Position numbers and translations under genes: made by a program. The notes under the pieces are model-generated. The model was not told where the DNA came from. It ran no database searches and was given only the letters and a program-made list of their open reading frames with translations. A stretch of DNA of 64,000 bases, from the NCBI GenBank assembly GCA_036346395.1, contig CM070594.1, positions 23,841,385 to 23,905,384 on the forward strand. The letters are read 5' to 3'. The DNA is from Hsuehochloa calcarea. Lineage: Eukaryota > Streptophyta > Magnoliopsida > Poales > Poaceae. This document shows, piece by piece, positions 23,505 through 31,573 of the stretch; within the stretch, counting starts at the first letter, position 1, and every line of letters begins with the position of its first letter.

Positions 23505-25680
23505 CATATAGTGAGGTACTAGTTATGCACTGTTGCATGAGCGATTTAATCATTCAATTTGTGCAAATTGTGTTAGAAGGGGAAAAAGGATAATTTTGTT
23601 GTTAATATTAACAGTTTTCATTTCTTTTTCTTTAATTGATTTGTTATTTGTCATTTTTTCCTAATTTTTGTTACTCTTAGCACAAAACGAATTTGAACTT
23701 GAGATTTTAGTGGATATATAGTAAGAAAAACTAGCTATGTTATTAGTCAATTTGTGCAAAAAAAAGTAAGAAAAACTACATATGTTATTAGTCAATAAAC
23801 TTTTTCTTCGCTTTATGAATATAATTACTGAATACAAAAAATATCATGCATTGTTTTTTTTTTCTGCTATGTATGCATGGATTGTAAGGTAGCTAGACAT
23901 CAATTGGCTGCTATGGTGTTCAAAATATAGGCATAGTCCAGTGATTTTGCTTACTAGTGCTTCAGTCATACTTTTAATACAACAAAAAGTTATCAAGAGA
24001 AAACATATCATCGTTTCAATTCAGCATTCATAGTTTTAGTTTATAAAGTGCTAAATTAAGCAACAGAATATCCTCACAATAAAAACAGAATATATAACTC
24101 TAGTTTTTTCAAACAATGCACAATTCATATGTTACTCTGAAAGTGCAACTAAAAACTTTGAGTAAACATGCACAACATCCAAAAAAAAAAACGTTCCCTT
24201 TGCACAACCAGTTAACTTTGCGTTACGCGCATTAATTAATACGGAAATGAAGATCATATGCATGCATATTTAATTAGTATGATCGTAAAAGCATCTTCAG
24301 TGCATTGAACCGACATCGATTTAAAAAGATGCCGAATAAGCATCTAAAGAACTGAGCTTGTTTTTCTCCAGGCTCATATGAGTTGTTTAATACTTTGAAT
24401 AAATTCATATATAGAGTCCGGTTCCAGCATTTTTTTTTGTTGGAATCGACCCTCCAATGTATTGAATGAATTTAATCCATTATCTCTCCTCCTTTGAACC
24501 GGCTAAAATAAAATATTGGAGATGGTCTAAGGTTAACCTAAATATACAAAGGATATCTAACTAATTCCTTGAACCATAAGAAGATTTCAAATGTGGTGTG
24601 ATATATATAAGGAAAACCATCATTATGGCAAAACTTGAAAATCGATCAATTTGGTCGAGCATCAAATCAACATGCATGAAAAATTCAAAAAAAAAAAAAA
24701 AAACTAAACACCAAACCCTCCTCGTCCTAACATAACAATAAACACGTACTAGTATGTCCGAGAAATGGCTCCAACTTACAATTTATTGACCCCTAAAGAG
24801 AAAACAACAAAATACATAGAATTAGCATGCTAATCGGATGCATGCTCGATCTGACTCAACCTGAATCATACTGATGCATCTTGTCTAGGTTACCACATAT
24901 TAATTTGAGCTTTTTTATGGTACAAGAGTAATATTTTCAATCCTAATTGAAAAAATCTATAATACACACATGACAAATTTATAAATATAAAGAAAAATCT
25001 ATTACACTCTTATCAAATCAATTGTCAGATTTAATTTATACTATATCATATACTATACTAGTAGAATGTACCATAAAATTTTCCATTAATTTTTACTTTT
25101 CTCATCTCATGATCGTTTTTTGTTTACTTTCGTCACCAATTAACCCACGTACCTCACCTCCAGTCACTTTGTAGCAGTACCAAACAAACAAAACACCATG
25201 CCAAAATTCTTCGAGAAAAAAATGACACCGTGCCAAAACAAAAGAGAAATAAAATGAAACACCATGCATGCATTGCATATACCTGAACTGTGAAGGTTCC
25301 TTCCTATCGATGGCTTTGGCTTTGTGCGCCACCGCCTCGGGGTTCGAGTGCAGGATCAGGTACTCCAGCTCGCCGACGTCGCCGTTGGACCCGATGTTCC
25401 GGCTGCCGTAGCCCAGCGGGTCCGGCGGCCCGGCCGCCTGCTTCTCCGGCGCCGGCTGCGCGAAGAACGCCGCGGTGGTGGCGTCCAGCCGGGCGGTCAC
25501 CCGCGGCGGCACGCCGTGGTTGACCGCCTTGAAGAAGCCGCGCTCTGCGCACGCTCGCACCATCTGGCGCGACAGCTCGCCGCGCCCTGTCGGCGCAGAC
25601 ATATCGATCGTCGGAATGCCCACGGAGAGCACGGCGGGTGCCATCTCCCGGTACGCCGGCGCTGCAGAGGGCACCACCAT
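17003..25680 (-). CDS. GA2ox: Gibberellin 2-oxidase (C19-GA2ox class), three exons, complete
   Basis: This is a cytosolic 2-oxoglutarate/Fe(II) dioxygenase that 2-beta-hydroxylates and so inactivates C19 gibberellins. Minus-strand exons are 25680-25283, 18639-18210 and 17284-17003. Junctions are GT-AG with matching phases, giving 369 residues. Exon 1 starts MVVPSA and carries GIPTIDMSAPTGRGELSRQ and GFFKAVNHGVPP. It ends after LGYGSRNIGSNGDVGELEYL and KEPSQF. Exon 2 has NEYVEAVRNLACHILDLLGE, then LIRINHYPPSC, then the iron ligands in GFGEHSDPQILSVLR (His-x-Asp). Exon 3 has the distal His in IRHRV and the 2-oxoglutarate-binding Arg-x-Ser in KPRLSTIYF. Its acidic tail ends in GEGDDQE. The sequence resembles the rice OsGA2ox1/2 pair. 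The ATG at 25680 is the only in-frame ATG near the conserved start. Intron 1 is about 6.6 kb, far longer than usual, and repeat-rich. Confidence 0.93.
17351..18076 (+). mobile_element. Internally deleted Ty1/copia element inside GA2ox intron 2
   Basis: The insert starts with about 50 bp of LTR (TGTTGGAAAGTAAC...) joined directly to the end of the polyprotein. The same LTR start recurs at 17793 as a fuller 3' LTR (17793 to about 18076). The ends read TGTTGG and CCAACT, a short terminal inverted repeat with one mismatch. The flanking 5-mers ATTAT (17346-17350) and GTTAT (18077-18081) match at four of five positions, as expected for an aged target duplication. So the element is 5' LTR fragment, RNase H tail, 3' LTR. 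Confidence 0.75.
17400..17763 (+). pseudogene. Copia RNase H fragment
   Basis: The frame reads QKQKNVTLSSS, EAEFIAATAAACQAIWLRG, then LYVDNKSAIALMKN, the RNase H core of copia elements. A shift of about one base near 17585 moves the tail into another frame, where KHINTRFHFIREC and LTKTLARIKFEEIR continue to a stop at 17762. It is translated from the strand opposite to the host gene and is inactive. Confidence 0.8.
21331..21488. mobile_element. MITE inserted in a (TA)n microsatellite, copy 1
   Basis: The ends form an imperfect inverted repeat of about 36 bp. The left end is GAAAATGGTATGATATTTTG followed by GGAGC. The right end in reverse complement is GAAAATGTTATGTTACTCCT followed by GGGAGC. 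It is flanked by TATATATATA on the left and by a (TA)n tract of about 60 bp on the right. Insertion into TA repeats is the habit reported for the rice Micron family, but family identity was not searched. Confidence 0.65.
21551..21990. repeat. 440-bp foldback (long inverted repeat)
   Basis: The left arm starts AAAACTCAAAATTTGAAG and runs to about 21770. The right arm begins about 21788 and ends CTTCAAATTTTGAGTT at 21990. Matching internal blocks include AATTTCCCACTTTCA against TGAAAGTGGGAAATT, and GTAGAATACTTCTAAC against the corresponding GTTAGAAGTATTCTAA. The arms are about 210 nt and imperfectly matched. It lies in GA2ox intron 1, so nascent RNA would fold into a long hairpin. Confidence 0.8.
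22205..22305. repeat. Short hairpin element with 40-bp arms
   Basis: The left arm (AGCCAGATTGCACGATTACAC plus continuation) and the right arm (reverse complement AGCCGGATTGCACTATTACAC) form a roughly 100-bp hairpin. A third, direct copy of the left arm (GGTTGCATGATTACACCAT) lies near 22618. The three-copy layout suggests overlapping small elements. Confidence 0.6.
23100..23446. mobile_element. MITE inserted in a (TA)n microsatellite, copy 2
   Basis: The left end CTACTCCCAGGTGTAGTTAC and the right end, in reverse complement CTACTCCCGGGAGTAGTTAC, match at nearly all positions. The element is 347 bp and flanked by (TA)n tracts within about 20 bp on both sides. Internal similarity to copy 1, such as the ACTCC(A)AATACGA-like strings, suggests that both belong to one family. 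Confidence 0.65.
23459..23503. repeat. (TA)n(TG)n compound microsatellite
   Basis: A TA run passes directly into a TG run and ends in GCGCGCC. Confidence 0.9.
24285..24535. mobile_element. Possible MITE with CATCTCCAAT-like ends
   Basis: The left end GTAAAAGCATCTTCAGTGCA and the right end, in reverse complement TTAGACCATCTCCAATATTT, resemble each other and the ends of grass PIF/hAT-type MITEs. An internal GAACCGGCT near the right end may pair with TTGAACCG near the left. No target duplication was confirmed. Confidence 0.35.
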
Positions 25681-25735
25681 GGCGTACGTTTGCACTTCTG
25701 CAATCGGCTGATCCTGCACTCTGTGTTTGTGTCTT

Positions 25736-25809
25736 TGTGTGTGTGTGTGTGTGTGTGGTAATTAACTCGGAATGGCAGCGAGGGGGTGGTGCCACTGCCA
25801 TATATATGG
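25736..25809 (-). promoter_or_regulatory. GA2ox core promoter and (CA)n leader
   Basis: On the minus strand the string CCATATATATGG (25809-25798) serves as the best TATA-like element, about 120 bp before the ATG. It is a palindrome and also fits a CC(A/T)8GG box. Between it and the ATG lies an uninterrupted (CA)n tract, seen as (GT)n on the plus strand at about 25736-25757. That tract would be in the 5' leader if transcription starts about 30 bp downstream of the TATA element. Confidence 0.5.
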
Positions 25810-27171
25810 AGTCCGAGTCATGGGGATAGATTCCTATTCAAGTGCTGACCCATGGTTCTGCTTTTGACTTGGTGTCTTCGCTCTAACATAGCTAAAGTTT
25901 TGTGATTAGTTTAATAAGGGCTGCATGATCAAAACCACTTGGATGATCTCTCTCTCTCTCTAAATTGCAGGCCGTGTTCTAATTTTTATTCCCTGAGCTT
26001 GTGCCTATGTAGAGCTGGTGCCTGGTGGGTGTGGAGTGGAGATCTTCTATGGTTATTGTCTTGAAGTCCAAAATCCAACTTAACACAACCTTATTTTGCT
26101 AAGGCTGAAATAAAATCCAGACAACACCTTAATTAAGAAGGTGAGTTTGTCATCTGTGGTTTTATTGATAGTACAAACTTGAAGTTATTGTGTGATGATA
26201 GCCCACTTGTTAAGCCCACTTATTTGTTGTTTTTGTGTCACATATTTTATTTTTATTTAGAGTTTTATAAGTATTTTCTTGCAAAATATAGCTGGATTTG
26301 TCAAGCCCAAAGAGCGTCCAGAACTAAACCAATGTTTACTATAATGCTTTTGTTATTTGTAAGTTGTCCGGTTTCTTTTTAAATCTAAGTCGGTTTTCCT
26401 GGTAGTTGGCCTAATTTTGATCCAATGATTCAAAACTACGACTTACAAACCCTTACAATACGTCAATTGACTAATGCATGCTTTGCTTCCGCGGATAAGA
26501 ATGGATATGCAGTATTGGTGATCTATAGATGCATGACTTTATGCTAGGGTTTAATTAATTTAATTACATTTTGATAACTTATCCTATATTTGTCTTGGCA
26601 GTAGTCAAGGGTGTCCTAATTGACGGCCAGTACTCGTTAGGAATTGTTTAGTTTGCTACAAAATATTTTGATCATACCACGTTTTGATCACGCCAAAATT
26701 TGCTAAAGTTCGTTAAGGTATATAGAACCAAATAGGCCCAATGTACCTTTCCTTTCCTTCTCTTTCCTTTCCTGATCAGGCGTGTCTGACGCGTAACTGT
26801 TGATGGGTTATCCTGGTGGCTTTTTGCTGCCAGGAAAAAAAAAACTGGATTCCAGTAATGGATGATCTAAAAATAGTGCATGTCAAATTTCACGTGTGTG
26901 TATATATACCTCGATCCTGTCCATACAAAGCACACGTAGAACAGTAACATGGACACTAACACAGATGATCCAAGGCACCGGTGGGTGAAGAAGCGTTCCG
27001 TTCCAACAGCTCGTTGCATTGCCGTCCTGAATTAGTTTAGCCTTTGTTCTAGTAGCCGGAGCATCCTGACAGGTTCATGTATGGGCAGATGAGGCCATTG
27101 GTATTTGCAAAGCCCAAAAGGGAAAAGTGATCAGTGTAGTGTCTTCTCCGTTCAAGAACATGCACCACCCA
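25810..27171. other. GA2ox upstream region
   Basis: No gene is supported. It holds a short (CT)n tract near 25945 and a possible Tourist-like MITE (26635-26740). It ends at the target duplication of the Mutator-like element 1.5 kb upstream of the GA2ox ATG. Confidence 0.6.
26635..26740. mobile_element. Possible Tourist-like MITE remnant
   Basis: A segment of about 105 bp runs from AGGAATTGTTTAGTTTGC to GAACCAAATAGGCCCAAT. It has internal GATCATACC/GATCACGCC strings and an end (reverse complement TTGGGCCTATTTGGTTC) like those of Tourist elements. Inverted-repeat pairing is weak. Confidence 0.35.
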
Positions 27172-27180
27172 AAAAGAGAA
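27172..27180. repeat. Left 9-bp target duplication of the Mutator-like element
   Basis: AAAAGAGAA here is identical to 34331-34339. Nine bases is the standard duplication size for Mutator-like elements. Confidence 0.8.
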
Positions 27181-27550
27181 GCGAAACCTTTGTACCGCTT
27201 TATACAAAATTCCTTTAAGTTATGTGCAATAGATTTGTTGCCACACCTTATATTGTCTTCTCGTTAATTTTTGCAATATTAAATTCATTTGTCCCTATAA
27301 ATGACCCTAGCCCACATACGCATAGACGTTTTTGCCCCTCCAGTTGGGTCCGGATAGTTAACTAGCTGGGTCTAGCCACCCCAGACCAGAACCCCAGCGC
27401 ACCTCTGTTCTTCTCTCTCTCTCTCGCTCGCTCGACCACCCCCTCTGTCCCTCTTCTCTCTCGCTCGCGACCACCCTCTGTTCCTCCTCTCTCTCGGCGC
27501 GACCATCTCGGAGACTAGTGTGGTGGGAGAAATCTGGCAGCGGTGAAGAG
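27181..27550. repeat. Left TIR of the MULE
   Basis: It starts GCGAAACCTTTGTACC, while the right TIR in reverse complement starts GGGAAATTTGCTAAAATACC and then joins at CCTTTGTAC. Matching blocks follow in order, including ACACCTTATATTGTCT, AATATTAAATTCATTT, AATGACCCT and TAACTAGCTGG. A CT/CGCT-rich block with a small local duplication on the left side marks the inner end. Confidence 0.85.
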
Positions 27551-28637
27551 CACAACAGGTATACTCCCTCCCAAGTCCTTTATCTTCGTCTTTTCTTGCT
27601 TCGTTGTTGAGTCATTTTGATAGATTTGGTGAATGCGTGAACCCTAGGTTTGTGGATGGAGCCGGTTCGAGCTTGATGGAGGGGCCGGTTGGTGGAGGAC
27701 CGCGCGCAGTGGAGAAGCCAGTTGTTGGAGGGGGCGCCCCCAATGGACCCAAAGGGGTATGTAACTTCCCCTCCGGTTGTTTTGGATGTACTGTTTTTGC
27801 GCCCCCCATCTTAGTTTAGTCGAACGGAGTATAGAATGTAGTAGTCCCCCTAACCATAATTTTCTTTTTTGTCAATGTCGAGTAGGATTGAACCTGAAAG
27901 AGCCTTTACACTAGCTGTTAGAGTTCCATCATACTTTGAGAGGGTTGATGACTGTAGTCTACGCAGATATGGGTGACAAGATCTAGAATGGGTTATTGAT
28001 TTATGTGGGTTTACATTCGATAAGTTGATAGAACAGTTGGGAGAGAGGACAAGTTGGGAGATAATATCAAGAGGCCCATGTTTGGTGCAATGATTTGGAG
28101 TGCGGTGGTAGGATGAAAAGGGTTCAACACACCTTTCAATTGTTGGATGTATTTAACAGCTGCAACAACGAAATAGGTTTGCTTTTTAGTGGAATAGTAG
28201 ACAAAGCTTCCTATCTGTCTAGCCAGTCTAGTAGTGTTACAGTGGACCCCTTGGTGAATGAGTGTGTTGAGACTTCCATTGCAGAAGCAGTACCAGATGT
28301 TGCTCCATCAGCAGCAACAGTGGATGAGGCTGAGGACCAAGGAAATGACTTGTCCTCACCAATTAGGGTGGATTGGTATACTATCATTATTGCTCAAGGA
28401 CCTAATGAATTGGATAGAGATGTTGCTATGAGTGAGGATGAAATATTTATTCTTTTGGGCTTGAGGGATGAGTCTGACATAGCCAGGCTTGAGGCTGACA
28501 CAGCCAGGGCAGGGGCTGATTCTGGTGCTGCACCTATGGATGGCACTAAAGGGGCATCTATTCTTGTGGATTATGACATACTCGAGGAGCAGCACATCAA
28601 GTATGACAGGGATCATCCCAAGATGGAGATGTGAAGC
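27551..28637 (+). pseudogene. MULE leader and decayed transposase N-terminal region
   Basis: Fragments of coding character appear after about 27885, including a frame at 28095-28634 rich in Asp and Glu (AEAVPDVAPSAATVDEAEDQ). This acidic linker is common ahead of the MuDR DNA-binding domain in grass MULEs. Stops and shifts interrupt the frame. A true start could not be chosen. Confidence 0.5.
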
Positions 28638-30514
28638 ATGTTTTCATCCATGAAAGATTTTAGATTAACCATTAGACAATATGCTATAAATGAGCACTTT
28701 GACATCTTCACTGGGAAAACTGACTCTACAAGGTTCATTGGGAAATGTAGGGCTGGAGGATGCCCTTGGAGAATTATAGCTCGCAGGACTGTAGATAAGA
28801 AAACTATCAGGGTACTAACTTTATTGCTAAATCTTACTATTGTATACATAAACTATTGTTATTCCATGCTTGTACTTACTGGTTTTATTGTTTGTGTAGG
28901 TGTCCAAGATAGTCAATGAACATGAGTGTTATTCAAGTAGTAGGATTAATACTAGTATGGCATTCCAGTTCTAGGTGGCAGACAAGGCACTATCTATATC
29001 GAGGAACCATCCCATCATAGGAGCTAAGGAGATGCAAGAAAAGCTGCAAGGTGATTACAATGTCACCATGGGATATGACACAGTATGGAAGGGGAGACAA
29101 AAGGCAGTGGATGAACTGTATGGGTGCTGGGAACAGAGTTTCCAGTTTCTATACAACTTCAAGGCTGAGATTGAGTTGTGGTCCCTAGAAAATATTGTAG
29201 AGATTGACAGTAAGAGAGTGAAAGGTAATGTGTACTTCCGCAAATTCTTTATTGCATTTAGGCCCTGCATTGAGAGATTTTTTGAGAGGATGTAGACCAT
29301 ACATTAGTATAGACTCAACTACTCTTAATGGCAAATGAAATGTGCATTTAGCATCCTGTATAATTTAGATGGTCATAATTGGATGTTCCCAGTAGCATTT
29401 GGGTTTATTGATAGAGAAAGTGAGGATAACTAGACATGGTTCATGAGGCAGCTGCAGAGGGCAATAGGTGATCTTCCTAACTTGGTGTGTGCACAGATAC
29501 TTGCAAGGGCTTAGAAAATACAGCCAAGGAGGTTTTCCACAAGTTGAGAAAAGGGAGCGTTTTAGGCATCTCATGCAAATTTTTGTGAAGAAATTCAATG
29601 GTAAAAGCTTTGGATATATGTGGCCTGCAGCTAGGGCATATAAGCAAGATGTTTTTGAATACCACATGAACAAGGTTTTGGCAGCATGCCCTCAAGTGGC
29701 TGACTACCTTCAAAGGCATCACAAATTAATGTGGATGAGATGTGCCTTCAACCCAGACATCAAGTGTGATTATATTAACAATAACCTTGCAGAGTCCTTC
29801 AACAGTTGGGTGAGAGATGTAAAGGACCTGCCTCTGGATGAACTTGCAGAAAAGTTGAGGGAGATGGTTATGATGCTATTCGAGAAGAGGAGAAGGATTA
29901 GGGAAAGGCTGTAAGGGAGGATTCTACTGGCTCTCTTACAACAATTGAGGATCAAGTCAAGGGGATTAAGCCACCTGAAGGCTCAAGCATATGCCAATTG
30001 GAGTGCACAGGTGAGGGGCACTAACAATAGCAACCTTAGGCATGTTGTGAAGACAACTACTCATGAGTGCACTTGCCTTGAGTAGTAGCACAGCAGTAAG
30101 CCTTATGATCATGCATTGAAATTTCTAATATCTCTAAGGAATGTCAATATGGAGGATTATGTACATGAGTACTACTCACTAGAAAGGTTCAGAGCTGCTT
30201 GTGAAGGAGAAATTGAACCACTCATAGACAAGTCTCAATGGCCAAAGGTGGACATTGGCTTTCAGTTGCTTCCTCCACTAGCCAAAAGGTCTGTTGGAAG
30301 GGCTAGGAAATTGAGGATGAAAAGTTGCTTGGAAAAGGGGGATAAAGGGGGTAAGGGAAAGCAGCCAGTTCAATTGGGTAGCCTAAACAAGTGCAAGAGA
30401 TGTGGGGAGCTGGGACATAGGCAAATAGCATGTCTACTGAGTGGAACAAAGAAAAGATACATGCAACCCATTTCAATGTTTTTTGGTATGTCAAACCGAT
30501 ACATCAACTTGTAA
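28638..30514 (+). pseudogene. Broken MuDR-type transposase
   Basis: Blocks occur in the order expected for a Mutator transposase. Bases 28638-28815 hold the MuDR N-terminal domain (DFRLTIRQYAINEHF, then KCRAGGCPWRIIARR), with a zinc-binding Cys pair. Bases 28975-29295 hold the region ahead of the catalytic domain (HPIIGAKEMQEKLQ). From about 29290 to 29440 part of the DDE core can be read across stops (SIDSTTLNG, then LDGHNWMFPVAFGFIDRE). Bases 29468-29914 hold the C-terminal part of the core (NNNLAESFNSWV, then LREMVMMLFEKRRRIRERL). Bases 30060-30514 hold a degraded SWIM finger and a CCHC knuckle (CKRCGELGHRQIAC). An intron-like GT..AG interval lies at about 28813-28900. In-frame stops occur at several places, so no active enzyme is encoded. 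Confidence 0.85.
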
Positions 30515-31573
30515 CCTTCACAGAGAAAGTCTAGAAAAGTAAGAAAGAGCACAACAATAACAAAAGGTGCAAGAACTTCAACAGTGGGAGGTCCAAGCAT
30601 TTCACCTAGGAAGTCAATGATCACCATGCCGACTGTACTGAATGAAAGCCCTGGTCCTGTCACAAGAAGGTAAAATACTCTTGTTTGTTCCACTTTAATA
30701 TCCATATGCATTTGTGACTAAATCATCTTGTTTGTTCTACTTCATATACATTTATGACTAAATCATCTTCTTACAGGAAACTTGCACTGGCTTTGGGAGG
30801 TGAAGCATCTCCAGCAAGACCTGTCAAGAAGATGGCATCAAAGAAGAAGAAACAGAAGACCTAAGAGAAGTTATGTATTAGGGTTGCATCTAAGATATTT
30901 TTGATAACTGGGAGAAGTTATGTATTTTGGATTCTGTCATGCTGGATGTATTGTGGATTTATTATGGATGTACTAAGTCTCTAATGCTGGATTCTGGATT
31001 ATGTATGTTGGGATGACCTGCTATGTTAGAAGTGCTTCATTTGAACTCAATCCATTCTTTTGTCTTGTAGTTGCTTCAATTTTCAGTCCATTCATTTGCT
31101 TTTTGCTTTCTGTCAGTACCAATTGAAAAACTAAAGCACTGACAAAATGACAATACCAATTGAACTCAATCCACTCTTTTGTTGAAAAACTGACAAAACA
31201 AATTCAAAACTGACTGACAAATGAAGCACTTTCTGTCACTCAGTCCATTCATTTGTTGAAAAATTGACAATACCATTTACATGGTACATATCATTTGTTG
31301 AACACCAAATTGCATATCAGGGTACAACAACATGTTCTTTCTATCAATTGCATCCATTTACCACCATAAGCATACAAGACCATACATTACCATCCGTAAG
31401 TCCGCATTGCATAAGCATCCATGACCATACATTACCATCCATAATCATTCATTACAACTAGACAAAAGCAACTTCCCTAACACAACGAAGACTACCATCC
31501 ATTACAAAGGGCACTGGCTACTTCGCTAACACAACAAAGACTATCAGGCAAACAAACACAACAAGTACTGCAT
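30515..31573. other. 3' region of the MULE transposase and spacer
   Basis: This includes a short Lys-rich tail frame that continues to about 30865 (PVKKMASKKKKQKT). It is followed by AT-rich DNA with tandem CATCCAT(A/G)ACCATACATTACC-like units at 31370-31450. No further gene is seen. Confidence 0.6.

Larger units (their letters stand above)
22421..23710. repeat. Pair of 118-bp direct repeats about 1.17 kb apart
   Basis: Bases 22421-22538 and 23590-23710 share ATAATTTTGTTGT, then TTTAATTGATTT(A/G)TTATTTGTCA, then TTTTTGTTACTCTTAG, and then GAATTTGAA, all in the same order. The second MITE and its (TA)n tracts lie between the copies. Only the first and last bases of this range belong to the repeats. 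Confidence 0.7.
18640..25282 (-). other. GA2ox intron 1, about 6.6 kb and repeat-rich
   Basis: The intron is bounded by donor TTCAG/GTATAT and acceptor TTCCAG/TGAGG on the minus strand, phase 2. It contains two (TA)n-flanked MITEs (21331-21488 and 23100-23446), a 440-bp foldback (21551-21990), a small hairpin element (22205-22305), a duplicated 118-bp block, several (TA)n and (GT)n tracts and a possible MITE near 24285-24535. No other gene is present. Confidence 0.85.

Noticed and set aside
25102..25801. ORFs on the plus strand and other frames across GA2ox exon 1
   Set aside because: They are shadows of the GC-rich exon. A longer GA2ox start at 25719 was also rejected because that codon is GTG and not ATG.
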